This document shows, piece after piece, positions 11,554-23,899 of a stretch of DNA of 64,000 bases. Position 1 is the stretch's first letter, and each line of letters opens with the position of its first letter. Source of the DNA: Nageia nagi (taxonomy: Eukaryota; Pinophyta); NCBI GenBank assembly GCA_050084985.1, contig JBITNC010000001.1, positions 68,510,001 to 68,574,000 on the forward strand. The letters are read 5' to 3'. A program made the position numbers and the translations under genes. The notes beneath the pieces are model-generated. The model was not told where the DNA came from, searched no databases, and was given only the letters and a program-made list of their open reading frames with translations.

Positions 11554-14500
11554 TCAAACTTCACTCCCCCATGAGGGCAACTTCACAAACCTGAGAGAAT
11601 CCCTAAGCTTGCTGAACTGAGCTTCAGGGGCTTGGTGAATAAATCAATGGAGTTTTCAGTAGATGGACAATACTCCAAGTGTATGATGTAATCTAGAACC
11701 TTCTCCCTGATAAAATGGGCTTGGATTTCCACATGTTTGGTTCTCTGATGGAACACAGGATTCTTAGCCAAAGAGATAACCGATTGATTATCTGAAGAAA
11801 TAAGAGATGGGTCATTTTGCTTATACCCAATTTCATTCAGAAGATGCCTCAGCCAAATAGCTTCTTGGGTGGCAACAGACATGGCTCGATATTCAGCTTC
11901 GATGGTAGAAAGAGTCACAGTAGGTTGCTTCTTGGAAGCCCAAGAGATAGCACTTGAACCAATGCTGAACACATATGCAAAGGTTGATTTTCTATCATCT
12001 CTATCTCCCCCATAATCAGAATCTGAGAACCCTGAGAGAATAATCGAGGGCACTTTGGAATACTTAAGAGCAAGATCCTTTGTCCCTACCATATACCTCA
12101 AAATTTGCTTAACAGCATTAAGGTGCTCAACATATGGTTTTTGCATGAATCGTACCATCAGATTCATTGCAAAGGCAATATTAGGTTGAGAGATAGTCAG
12201 ATACAAAAGACTACCGATCAATTGCCTATAAGTTGTAGCATCAGCCAACTGAGAATCTAAGCTCAGAGATACAACAATTCTAGGAGAAATAGGTATTGCA
12301 ACATATCTACACTCCTCCATTCCAAACTTTTGCAAGATGTCTGATATATACTTAGATTGACTAAGATAAGTATAATCTTTGTGTTGGTATACTTGCATCC
12401 CAAGATAGTAATGCAATAGACCTAGATCAGTCATTTCAAATGTTGCTTTCAGTTTGGATATGCACTCTTGGATGATTTCAATATTATTGCTAGTTATGAA
12501 AAGATCATCCACATAAAGGAGAATTAAGACCACATCTTTTCCTTGATTGAGTACATAGAGATCTGAGTCAGAGAAGCACTTGAAAAAACCATTATCTACA
12601 AAGAATCTTGAAATTTTCTTGTACCATGCTCTAAGCTTGCATACAAAAGACTCTTTACCTTCTGGAATAAATCCTTCTGGTTGATTCATGTAGATTTCTA
12701 CATCCAAGTCACCATTGAGAAATGCACTCTTGACATCAAGTTGAAAAACTTTCCATCCTTGAGCTACAGAAAGAGCAAGGATTATCCTGACAATAGGCAT
12801 CTTGGCCACAGGAGCAAAGGTTTCCTCATAATCAATATCGTATTTCTAAGCGAATCCTTTGGCCACTAACCTTGCTTTATATTTTTCAATTTCTCCATCA
12901 GAATTGTACTTGACCTTGTATATCTATTTATTTCCAATCACATTTTTCTCATTGGGATAAGGAACCAAATCCCAAGTTTCATTTTTTATGAGCACCTCAT
13001 ACTCAACTTTCATAGCTTCCATCCAACACTCTTGCTTGGAAGCGTCTTTGAAGGTTGATGGCTCATTCGTATTATCAATTTTGGTAAATAAAGATTTATT
13101 CAAGGTCATACTTCTTGTAATTCTCTAAGCTAGAGAATTTTGCTCTTGTGGTGACTTCCTTACATGATCATCCAACCAGCTAGGTGCAGGTGAAGAATCA
13201 TCTGAATTAGACACCTCAGCATGAGAAGTCGTATCCTTAGGAAGTTCATTGAACTTGACATCCCTAGAAACAAAGACTATTTTATGGATGAGGAGTAGAG
13301 CCTGTAACCTCTATGCTGATTATCATACCCCACAAAGATGCATTTTTCTGATCTTTTATCCAACTTCTTTCTTTTCTTTGAGGTAATGAAGGCAAATGCA
13401 TCACAACTGAAGACCCTAAAGTGTGAGATGTTAGGTTTCTTTCCTGTCCATGCTTTGTATGGAGTTTTACCTTCAACTGCTTTAGGAGGACACCTATTTA
13501 GGGTGTGAATAGCAGTGTGAATAGCTTCACCCCATAAGAAATTAGGAAGATTACCCAACATGGACCTTACCATTTCCATAATGGTTCGATTCTTCCTTTT
13601 AGCAACTCCATTTTGTTGAGGGATGTAAGGGATTGTAAATTGCCGCTTGATCCCATGTTTAACATAATAGTCGTTAAACTCATTGCTATTATACTCACCC
13701 CCATTATCAGATCTCAGCATCTTGATCTTAAAATCAGTTTTATTTTCAACAAGAGCCTTGAAGTCTTTAAAACTATCAAAAGTTTGATCCTTGTGCTCAA
13801 GTAGATAACCAAATGTCATCCTACTGAAGTCATCAATGAAGGTCAAAATATAAGAAGCTCCCCCTAGAGACTTAGTCTGAAATAGACCCATCAAATCTAA
13901 ATGCACAAGCTGAAGAGGATGAGTAGCCCGAGTTGTCTTATCTTTTTCAAACTTTTACCTATTCATCTTTCCTAGAATGCACCTTTCACAAAGGCCAATT
14001 GTGGGTGAAATATTAGGTAAACCTTCCACAAGTTCTTGATTTTTCATATCTTGAATACTCTTGTGGTTAAGGTGCCCTAATCGTTGATGCCAAAGATTAC
14101 CCTTTGAACAAACATTTGTAGCAAGAAATATCTTTGAAGGAACTTGATCCATAATATAAAGGTCATCCTTTACTGATCCTTTCATGAAGGTGGCAAATCC
14201 TTTCTTAACACACCAGGAGTGTGAGGTAAACTCAAATGAGTATCCTTTCCTTGTAATCTGAATTACGGAGATAAGATTCATCCTTAGTTTAGGCACATAA
14301 AAGACATTATCAAGAACCTTTCCATGAATCTTCACACTCCCTATTCCTTGAACATCAAGGACTGAATTATCACCTATCACAACTGTATCTTTTTTGTACT
14401 TATGAAAGTTTTCAAACTTATCCTTTTCATAACACATGTGATTAGTGCATCTTGAATCAACAATCCAATCATTTGAAATAATTTGAGTCATTGAGTAGTA

Positions 14501-15433
14501 GGCAATAGTAGCAGCATGCTTATTCTTCTTTTTATTATTGAAATTTCTCATATTTGTATTTCCCTTGCCTTTTTGAGCAAATTTCTTTTTACGACAATCA
14601 TACTCTTTGTGCCCAAAGATGCCACAAAAGTTATAATTTCTATCAAACTTTTCCTGAGGTGTTGGATTGCTTGATCCAGCTTTGTCATTCCTTTGCTTGA
14701 AGTTGCCATTATTGTTGCCCTTTTTCTCATGCTTCCTGAAGGTAGATGAGGATTTGTTATCTTTGAATTTATAATGATTGAACTTCTTCTTGAAAGGAGT
14801 TTTAGTTGCTCCTAGAGCAATATTATTGTCCTTTGGAGAAAGGTTCAACATTTTCTTATTCAAAGTCTCCTCATGCTTCAGAAGGAGTCTAGAGAGGTTA
14901 TTAAGAGAGATGACATCTTCTTCATCATCGAACCTAGTTTCCATAACCGTGAAAAAGTTACTAAACTTTGTAGAAAGGCTTTGAAGAATGATGAAGACCA
15001 TGAACTCATCATTGATCTAGTTGCACCCACAGCCAACCAGTTGTGTCCTGAGGTCAATGATTTTGTTCAAGTAAATAGAAGCACTTTCATCTTCACCTTG
15101 ATGATATTGCAACAACTTTTGTAAAATGATGAACCTTCTTGAAAATTTTGACCTAAGGTAAATTTTCTTCAGCCTATCCCAAGCTTCCTTTGTTGATGTT
15201 GAAGAAGAGATCATGAGAAGGATGTCATCTGAAACTGCACGATAAATCATTGAAGTTGCTAACTCATTCTTTGAGTTGTATATTTCAAGAGCCTTCTCAT
15301 CTGTAGGAGTGACCAAATCTTCATTAACTATCTGCCATAGCTTCCTTACTTGTAACTCAGCTTTCATACGAGGTTCCCATATGCCAAAGTTGGAACCGTT
15401 GAGTATATGCTTGGGTATGAAGGTTTCAACCAT
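11554..15433 (-). pseudogene. E2 copia gag-pol polyprotein relic
   Basis: The start ATG at 15433 opens with MVETFIPKHIL, shared with E3. Domains in order: gag, with a knuckle reading YNFCGIFGHKEYDC (first Cys replaced by Tyr) near 14620; protease with DSRCTNH instead of DSG near 14455; GAG-pre-integrase with LWHQRLGHLNHKS near 14080; integrase core 13277-13906 with both Asp motifs but QNGVAKRKNR, the catalytic Glu replaced by Lys; RT from about 12960 with YVDD near 12500; RNase H with SDYGGD near 12000. Defects include TAG near 15015, TAA near 13950, a 1-bp loss near 13290, TAG near 12925 and 12848, a 33-bp in-frame deletion at about 12635 removing the LYGLKQAP motif of RT, and a frameshift near 11620. 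It is not functional. Confidence 0.92.
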
Positions 15434-18400
15434 TGCTACACAAAAGTAAATATGTAATAAGAATGAAAATTTTTACAATTTACCATCTATACAAATAAAA
15501 CATTGATAAGTAAACATGTCCCACATCTGCAAACTTATAAACCAAGATCCATAGAAGGATAAAGTTGAGGTTGTTTTCTTATATAGAATTAGGCCTTCAC
15601 CTAGATGCCCACAAGGTGGAGCTTAAGTACTACCAGTCCTCAACCAGTTCACCTTGGTCAGTAATATACTCTCTCAAGGAGAAGTACCAACTATTTTCCA
15701 AGGATCTGATGTATCTTGGACTGGCCATTTTAATTATCTTGTTTAAGGTTTTCAGTTTTCCTCCTAGGTTATCAGGATAATCCCTGAATGGACGTGCGGA
15801 CATGTGGTATCACTACACACATGCTTGTCCACCTAATAGAGTTATGTCCAATCCAATAGAGGTCTTAGGGGAAATTAAGATGGATTTACCACCACTTGAT
15901 TCTTCAGACTAAAAAGGCTCCAATCTGCCCTGTCCTCACCTCATGGCTCCCCAAACAAGTCATGTGGAAAAGTACATGCGGATGTGTTCATTTTAAGGGT
16001 TACTTTCAATATTTTGCATTTTACAAGTATAAAGCAATTGTGCAAAAATATAAAGTAAAGTAAAAAATACATCATCCACAAGAACTTGAAACCTTAAGAG
16101 TCCAATGGGTTTTGTACTAACCCCTAAAGGACATTTTACATTTTGCATACTTTGCTCAATTTCATAAAATTCATTCAAACACTTTAATGAATTTAAAAAA
16201 GAGGCTAAGTCCTACTTAGCATTAATCCATGCATTATTCCATGACTTAAAAATTAAGTAATAAACATGCATCATGCATTATTTAACTTAAAATTTTAAGT
16301 ACTAAGCATGCTTTGTTCCTCAAACAAGATTAAGAGGCATGCATTACAAATTTAGCATGCAAGATCTAGATAAAGTTTTAAGTAAAAAATATACAAATTC
16401 CCCTCTTTTCACTTAAAGTTTTATCCCTAAAAACTTGTATGCTAAAAATTGTCTTTTAAGTATGCATTTTAAGTAAAAAATTTCCCTTGTTTACTTAAAA
16501 AAATAGCATACTTAGATTACCTTAGCAAATTTTTTTTTTTTACTAAAAAAGTTTTGCCTAAGTAAATTACCATACTTAGAGAAAAAAATGCTAAGAGATT
16601 GACATTCTAGAAATTGCATGTGCACCTTAAAAATGCAATTTTGAGTAAAATATTAAAAATATTCTAAGCATCTTTTGAAAAAGGTAAGCAAAGTTTAACT
16701 TAAAAAATAGTATTTTTGACATTATTGTAGAAATAAGCAAAAATATTCACTACTTTCCAAGTTTGCAAGAATTAAATGGAGAAAAAGGAGACCCATACCC
16801 CTACTACATGCATATTTAATGCTACTTTTACCAAGGCATTCCAAAAAGTAAAAAAAAAAATGAATGTTTGTACTTAAAGAGATGACCCCCCCTTTTTCTT
16901 CTACCAAGAAGAGCATACGTTGCTTTTGGAAGTGCATTTAAAGAAGGTGAAAAGTAGTCAATAAAAATTAAATGTAACTTTAGAATATGGTTTTAATTCA
17001 TTAAAGTGATTGGTTGAGACAAAAAAATTATGTATTCCATTTTTGTTCTATTAGAGGAGTTGCGAGGGCTAGGAAGAGAGGCTCGCAACGAGAATTGGGG
17101 CTACGCTATGCCAGATCAATTCACCTTTCCCATCAGTCTGTGCTTGTTCAGTTCTAAAATTGAACGAGAGAGATCTTGTATAGCACTAGTTGTATCTCTA
17201 ACAAATTCAAAAACAAGATGGGCTACATCTCTAAAAGCCCATAAAATTTGTGCTTAGCTCTTTGTATGTCGCCTTCGAGGAATACTTCTCAGTTGAGTGC
17301 TGGGTAGAATGAGGGTTAGAAGGTTGGAGAGATGCTACAAACGAAGTGGGAGGCACTCGTTGAATCGAGGGGCTATGAGGAACCTGATGAGAATCCCCAC
17401 TCAACATTAATATTTCAACCATACTGCATGGAGGACAAGCAAGTAGGAGCGTTAGAGGGGCCACGAAGAGGATAGTGGGTAGGGTGTTGGTGGTTCTTGT
17501 GGTCTACCTTAGAGACTATTTTGTTGGGTCAGGGCTTTATTTGTAGTTAACGTTGGATGGCGAGTTCCAAACCTGTTTCTTGGTGACGCTAACATCCATT
17601 CCTAATAGGCTATCGGGTCCTTTTGGCATAGCTACAAAGACCTCGATGTGAATGGGTGTTTTGAAATGTGGGGGAGTTCTTCCAGCAGTTCGGTGGCTAA
17701 TCAAAACTAATCTTTCTGGCTGTGTTTTACAAACAAATGTGGGATGTTCCATAATGTCAAAAAAGGTCCTTTCCAATTGTATTAGCTGAGCTTTCTCAGT
17801 CAAAAAGTTTGTGGGTCCAAGGTGCCCATGTTGGCTTGCCAAGTTTGTGGTTGCGTGAAAGAAAACTCCACTGTTGTTTTTATACTGGCTGACACTTCCT
17901 TTTCAACACATGTTGCTCCAGCGACATTGTTGGTGGAGGGAAGGCTATGGAAATAGAGGCTACCAAATGTGAAGGAGGACGGGCCATAAGGGAGCAAAGG
18001 GGATGCCACTCTACTATCACCGCCACCATTTTTGCTTCAAACCATCACTCAACAACTCATGATTGGATGCATAAAAGGTAGGTGTAAAGGCATAACAGTC
18101 ATTAGAGGTTGACCTCTAACTCAACAGAATAAAAACTTTCTTTTAAGCTTTTTGAAAAAATATGTTTAGACCCCCCCTCCCTTTTTTTATTTATTTATAA
18201 ATTGACAATTTAAAAAATCCTCCTTATAAATAAAATAAAATAAAATAAATCCTCCTTATTTATTTATAAATTGACAATTTAAAAAATCCCTTTTTTTATT
18301 TATTTACAAGTTTTTGAAATAAAATAAAATAAAAAAATACTATGTAAATATTTCAAAAACTTGTAAATAAAATAAAGTCCTCCACTTTTTATTTCAGCAA

Positions 18401-18784
18401 TAACATATGTAGAAAATTGCACCTTTTTTGATATTTTTCACAAAAGACTATTGTAAAAACACTTTTCAATAAGATGCTATCATAATATATTTTTGCTCTA
18501 AAAAGGCATTTTCTTTGTACATTAAAAATAGATTACTAACATAAAATATTGTTAGTAAGAAGAGAATAGCAAAAATATATTATGGTATTTGAAGTTATTT
18601 TTGCTAAGACATTGAGCTAGCATAATCATACAAAAAATTAGTATCATAATGAACTTAGTTAAAGAAGGATAGAAGGTTATACCTTTGCAAACCTTTTACC
18701 TCACAATGAAGATTAGGACTAAGATCTCCAAATTTGAGAAGGATGAAGGACCTCCAATATGAAGAAGAAGAGCTTCCACACCAA
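15434..18784 (-). other. E2 long leader
   Basis: This is the 3.35 kb between primer binding site and gag. The gag-proximal block (15434-16010) closely matches E3 at 30420-30990. The AT-rich block (about 16160-16720), with many TTAAGT and GCATGC words, matches E3 at about 29700-30300. The PBS-proximal AT-rich part (about 18130-18780) contains repeated ACTAAC/GTTAGT words as in E3. Between these, about 16960-18130 is a more GC-rich insert not shared with E1 or E3. Confidence 0.8.
17231..18009 (-). other. Coding-like block of unknown origin in E2 leader
   Basis: On the - strand three overlapping or adjacent open frames cover 18009-17231. The first two (18009-17800 and 17842-17537) overlap and would join by one frameshift near 17810. 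Pieces include KTTVEFSFTQPQTW, EHPTFVCKTQPERLVLISHR and PIHIEVFVAMPKG. The composition is protein-like and richer in GC than the AT-rich leader around it. I do not recognise a family. Its place equals that of the TAF10/PPR insert in E3, so capture of a host sequence is a reasonable guess. It may also be an old non-coding insert that is open by chance. Confidence 0.4.
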
Positions 18785-18797
18785 GCTCTAGATACCA
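18785..18797 (-). promoter_or_regulatory. E2 primer binding site
   Basis: On the - strand it reads TGGTATCTAGAGC, two bases after the 5' LTR end. It resembles the initiator-Met complement TGGTATCAGAGC with one extra T. E3 has the same variant. Confidence 0.85.
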
Positions 18798-18799
18798 AT

Positions 18800-19289
18800 T
18801 GAAGGGATTAGAACTACACTAATCCTCAAGGTCCAAGACTAGGAAACTCAATCATTCATCATCTACAAACTAATAACACCATTCACACAAGATAACACAA
18901 ATATAATGTGATTCCTCCCTCCTTGGGAGTACATCCACAACTAGTTCTCAATTCTCAATATATGCACCTCTTACTACAATTCTCTTTCTCTCCTACACAA
19001 ACTAGTAGAGTAATCTTACTGCAAATCTTTGTTATGTTACAAGAGGAGAGGCCCTCTATTTATAGCTTGAGAGCACCTCCCTAACCTCCCTTTAACCTAA
19101 GGGTAAGGTTAGGGTTACAATAAATATATGACCTAACTTTAACCTACCAACTAACCCCATGGTAAGGTCAAAGTCCACACATAATAAAGAATTCAATTAA
19201 TCCCTTAAGGTATCTACATATCCTTTAAGTGATTAATTGAATTTACAAGGATTTTAGATATTCACAATATTTCATTACAAATTCTAACA
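18800..19289 (-). repeat. E2 5' LTR (490 bp)
   Basis: On the - strand it runs from TGTTAGAATTTG at 19289 to TTCA at 18800. A TATA box (TATAAATA on the - strand, 19057-19064) lies mid-LTR and would drive the element transcript. Confidence 0.93.
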
Positions 19290-19294
19290 ATGTT
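19290..19294. repeat. Target site duplication of E2, right copy (ATGTT)
   Basis: Identical to 9599-9603; see that entry. Confidence 0.92.
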
Positions 19295-20180
19295 GGAATG
19301 ACTCATATGCTTTGTTTTGTCTTCTTCCAATTTCAAAAGTTGATTATATGTGGATTGTAATGGATTGAAGTCATGGTCCTCTATTTCTTGCAGGATTTTT
19401 AATATCAATAACTCAATGTGTATTAGTAACACATATATTTTACCATATACCAATGCTAATTCTATTCTTCCCATAATGCAAATTCTAACTGTGTATGCCA
19501 TTATTTGGTATTTTCTTCAATTATTTTTTTGATGATTCAAGTTAGGTTTTTATTAATTAATTCAGCTAACCCATTACCTTGTGGGTAATAGTTTGAAAAG
19601 AATAACCAGTACATCCCATATTCAGCAATAAAGTTTGATAAGTTACCTCTAATAAATGTCAGATCATTAATATTACATGGCATAGCTTTTAACCATCTAG
19701 TAAAGTAATATGTTGTAGTCAAGATGAATTTATGTATTGTTGAGGAATTTGGATTTATAACACCAATGAAGTCCATACCCCACTATTGAAAGGGTTTTTC
19801 AACTACCATAGGTTTAAAAGGTGTAGCAGCTTGCCTTCTTTTTCTCATAAATCTATTGCATTTATCACATTATCGAGCAATTTTGAATGAATCTTGAAAT
19901 ATGATGGGCTAATAATATCTGGCTTGTAATATTTTTGCTACTATAATTAGTCTACTATAATGCCCTCTAGAGAATCCATAATGAAATTCATACAATATTC
20001 TTTAAAATTCATCATGAGTTGCACATGTTAATAGGGTTTGATCAAATTTCTTTATATATAGACAATCATCTATTATCACAAACTTGAGGGCATGCAGCTT
20101 GAATCTCCTTCTCTAAAATCTATTAAGAGATTCAAAATATTTACTAGTTTGAAAATAAAAAATAACTTACTTTATCCAAT
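19295..20180 (-). pseudogene. Tat-type gypsy integrase, N-terminal and core part
   Basis: The clearest part (19537-19776) starts MDFIGVINPNSS, where MDFIG is the first catalytic Asp region, and contains TTYYFTRWLKA, with FIAEYGMYWLFFSNYYPQGN downstream. The second Asp (usually in a D-N-G context) appears changed. Upstream, near 19850, a Cys/His segment is faint. The reading passes KLEEDKTKHMSHSN at about 19300 and resumes at 9598 after E2. Several TAA/TAG stops show that it is dead. It belongs with the RT at 20181-21500. Confidence 0.75.
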
Positions 20181-21500
20181 CAATTTTCTTCATTTAATTG
20201 TTGTTCATTCTCTATAACAATAATCATATGTGAAGCTTCAACTATATTTTCATATAGATCCCTACCTCTAATCAACTTGGTTGACTTAATTTCTATATCA
20301 TATGCCATTATTTTAGTAATCCAACTAGCCTTTTCTTCACCTAAATCTCCTTGTATAACATAATTTCATACATTTGGATAGATAGTAAATACAAGGATTT
20401 TATCATGGGAGACATAATGCTTGAATTTTTTAAGTCCTTTCATTATGGAAAACATTTTCTTTTCAATAAATGAGTACCTTTTCTAGTGTTGATAGAGTGT
20501 TTGGCTATAAAAGGTAATCAAATGTTCTTCTTTGTTATCATCTTTCTATGCTAGAATTACAATAATACTTCTTTCTACTCCATATGCATACATGATGAAA
20601 TCTTTTAACATACTAGATTTATAAGTACAAAAGCTTCTATTATAGCCTTTTTAATTTCTTTAAAAGCTAGCTTTTCTTCATTTGACCAAGAGAATATAGC
20701 ATCTTTATTTAGCATTAAAGTGATTGGGGATATAATTTCTCAAAAATCATTAATAAATTTTCTAACAAAATTGATCTGACCAAAGAATGATTGCAAGGCT
20801 TTCTTATTGGAGGGGAGTGGCAATGCTTCAATAATTTTCACTCTGTCTAGATTAATAGCTAATCCTTTCTCTGAGATAATGTGGCCAAGTGATTTTTTTT
20901 TTTTAACCATAAAAATAGATTTTTTTGGATTAATTGAAATGTCAAATTTCATACATTTTACAAAAAATTATTTGATATGTTCCAAATGATTCTTTCTGCT
21001 TTTAGAGAATACTATAATATCATCTAGATAGACTAAGATAATCTTATTTATCAGGTCATCAAATGCATGATCCATGGATCTTTGAAAAGTGGCTCTTGTA
21101 TTAGAAAGACTAAAAGACATTCTTTGAAAAGCAAATGTCCTCCATTTGATTGTAAATGCAATTTTGTATTTATCTTCATCTTTTACCCAAATTTGGTTAA
21201 ATCTAGAGTAGCCATCAATAATTGAAAAATAGCAAGCTCTAGATATTGTATGTAGGATCTGTTCCATAGGTGGAAGAGGATAATTATCTTTTAGAAACAC
21301 TTGATTTAAATTTTTGAAATCAACACATAGTTTGATTTCTCCACTTTTCTTTCTAATATGAACTAGATTTGCAACCCAAAAAGAATGTTTCATAGGATAA
21401 ATAATTTTTGAATCAAACAACTTGATCAATTCTTATTTCATAGCTTCTTCTATTTTTGTATTAACTGGCCTTTATTTTTTTTGTATGGTTTGGCATTTGA
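20181..21500 (-). pseudogene. Tat-type gypsy reverse transcriptase and RNase H relic
   Basis: The RT is read best at 20968-21429. It has CVDFKNLNQ, then DNYPLPPMEQIL, FSIIDGYSRFNQI and the active-site LVYLDDIIVFSKS. It continues at 20740-20952 with LGHIISEKGLAI and LQSFFGQINFVRKFI. The gypsy-type RNase H follows towards 20200, with FYSQTL, YSFIEKKMFSIMKGLKKF and WITKIMAYDIEIK readable between stops. RT and RNase H copy the element RNA in the virus-like particle. A frameshift joins the two RT pieces near 20960. RT lies downstream of an additional RNase H domain (21778-22398). Confidence 0.85.
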
Positions 21501-21777
21501 TTCAAGTTCAATTGTGTGTTGGATGATACTTTTATCATATGTCTTGAGATCATCATTAGTCTAGGTAATTGCTTTTGAGAACTCATGGTAAATTTTAGAC
21601 ATAACAACCTTTTCTTTATTAGAACACTTTGAACCTACCTTTATATACTTAACTCTCCTTTTGAATGGCCAAGGATTTAGCTTTCTAAACATCTTCTAAA
21701 TCAAATAATCTTTCAAAAGAGATTAATCCTTTTGGTATAACATTATTTTTGAGTTGGATAACATCTGATTCTTGGAA

Positions 21778-22398
21778 TCAATTAAGTAATTCTTGAATAC
21801 CAAAATTGTGAGATACTACTTCATTGAAGAGGAAGTTTATAATATACTTATCAAAATCAAATACTTGCCAAAAATTTACAACATCAGGTACTGAAGGTCT
21901 ATATTGAACTTTGACTCTAAGAGCTCCTCTTTTATAATGAGTAAGATTATAATGTGCCCCTTTGCTAGCAAGTGCATCAACTATTTGGTTATAGCTTCTA
22001 GGAATAGATATAAAATTGATAGCTAAGAATGACTTCAATAAATCCCAAACTCTATTCTTGTAGGTATTTAGATAATGATATTTTGCACTAATATAGTTTT
22101 TGACTTACTTTATGATTAATTCTAAATCACCATGGATAATTAGGCATCTGATACCTATATTGATCACTTTAGATAACCCTAAACAAAGGGCTTCATACTT
22201 AGTAGCATTATTTGTACAAATCCATATGAATTTGAAGGAGAATCTTTTCATATGTCCTTTTAGAGGTTTGAATACAACTCTAGCTTTACATCTATGTTTA
22301 CATTTGGATTCATCAAAGTACATTATCCATATCTCATGCTCTTTTTTATGTATGATTGAGATTGATTGTACATCTTCATATAAATAATAATTATCCAT
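21778..22398 (-). pseudogene. Additional (archaeal-type-like) RNase H of the Tat element, upstream of RT
   Basis: Two pieces, 22105-22398 and 21778-22038, form one RNase H fold. The first has IWIMYFDESKCK (usually FDGA), VVFKPLKGH, TNNATKYEALCLGL (usually NNxAEYEA, so the catalytic Glu is now Lys) and LIIHGDLELIIK with the catalytic Asp. The second has IPRSYNQIVDALASKG, where D-A-L-A is the final Asp motif, followed by YKRGALRVKVQYRPSVPD. A second RNase H is the hallmark of the Tat branch of Ty3/gypsy. Here it precedes RT. Stops and a frameshift near 22070 make it inactive. Confidence 0.8.
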
Positions 22399-22569
22399 GC
22401 CAACGTCTATGACCTAATAATTTAAATCATTTACTAAAAGAACTTCAATTGTTAGGAGTGATTCTCTAAATGTATCCCTTTCAAATACTTCCACAGGTTA
22501 GGGGCCATTCATATAATTTTGTTCTAAGATCTTCTTAAGATGAACATATTTGATGCTTTCATTTAGAAG

Positions 22570-22990
22570 TTTTACTTATTTATTTTAGAAGGGAAGTAAA
22601 ATATGAGTATATTATAAAGCTAAGTAACCTCTAAATTTAGCAATAAATTCTTTAGATAGACATATTCCAAACAAAGATGGAAGATCAACCATAATGATAT
22701 CTTGAATAACACAAATGTCAATGAATGCATTCAAAGTTATTAGGACTCCTTTAACACTATGAATGATATCTATAGAGTAAGAATCCAATTGTATGATATC
22801 GTTAATACATTTTGTAATATATAACTTCATTTCATTTGCAATAGCTTTAAGAATCATAGTTATTGCAGCTTCAGTATATATCATATAGTTATTTACTACC
22901 TAACCTTCTAATCTTAGGGATAGATAGAATGGTGGAGGTCTTCTTATACCTATGGAAGCTAGAGGGACATCATTAGATATTACAAATATG
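22570..22990 (-). pseudogene. Tat-type gypsy aspartic protease relic
   Basis: Read on the - strand from about 22990: PLASIGIRRPPPFYLSLRL, then MIYTEAAITMILKAI where the D-S-G-A-S active site is expected but not present, and finally MVDLPSLFGICLSKEFIAKF near 22650. The last phrase matches the well-conserved end of protease domains in Tat elements. Gag lies upstream and the extra RNase H downstream. The missing active-site Asp means it cannot cleave. Confidence 0.65.
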
Positions 22991-23899
22991 ATAATTCTTT
23001 TATTTACCCTCTTTTTACTATTCTTTATTTTCAAGGCTTATTGCAATAGATCTAATTGATTTGGTATCTTTAATGCATCAAACATAGTCATCCTAGAAGG
23101 AGTTTTCTTTAGTTCTTCCATAATATTATATGGAGCATATGGGAAAAACTTACTTGATTCCACTTGTTGATGTGTTCTTAATTGTTGAGTGGCTTTTTAT
23201 TTATTATAATATGTAATAAAAAAGAAACCTTAACATATTAGGTCTCTCCTTCGGGACTTCTTTTCTAACTATAATAGGGTTTGTTTTAGTGAGGACATTA
23301 GTACCTATATTTTGAGAAACATTACCTAGATGTGCTAGGAATTGATCTTGTTGATTATGTGGTTGAGTTAAGGGAGCCTTAGCTTTCTTAGTTTTAGGTT
23401 GTACTAGAATATATGCTTGATTTTGCTTGGTAACTTAGGGTTGCTATGGAGTTATTGAAGAAGAAGCTCTAGTTTGAACATAATTGGCTTATTCTCTAGC
23501 ATATCCTAAAAGTCAAAAATTTACCATGGTGAGATTAGTAGCAAGATCTAATTTAAGTTCCACCATCTGGTCTAAATGTAATCCTAAATATTGATATTGA
23601 TAAATTGCACATGATTCTAGAAATGAGGAGCTGAATATGGGGAACATTATTTTGTAATGCTCAAAGCAAAACTTTCTGCAGAATTTATCATAACAATATT
23701 TTTGATTATTTTAGGGACACTTGATTGTTCTAGCTGGTCCATCTTGGGCTAGACTATATGTTGATACTGATCATCATATCTTCTATAATTAAAACCTTAA
23801 CTCTACCTTTATTATAGAGTGAGCTTATTGGTAAGGTTCCTACTAATTACTTCCAATTACCTTATTCTTTCCTCTTCTTAAGATATAGGTTCAATACTA
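22991..23899 (-). other. Tat element, gag-protease linker region
   Basis: No confident domain is visible. Short readable pieces on the - strand are Pro-, Gln- and Lys-rich (for example around 23300-23420), as expected for the stretch between gag and protease. Many stops are present. Confidence 0.4.

Larger units (their letters stand above)
9604..19289 (-). mobile_element. E2: complete Ty1/copia element nested in a Tat-type gypsy relic
   Basis: This 9.69-kb element has LTRs at both ends (5' LTR 18800-19289, 3' LTR 9604-10094), a primer binding site, a 3.4-kb leader, a gag-pol relic, an expanded minisatellite and a polypurine tract. ATGTT target duplications flank it. The LTRs look roughly 95% identical by eye with several small indels, so E2 inserted earlier than E3, whose LTRs are closer. 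Its coding region resembles that of E3 throughout. Confidence 0.95.
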
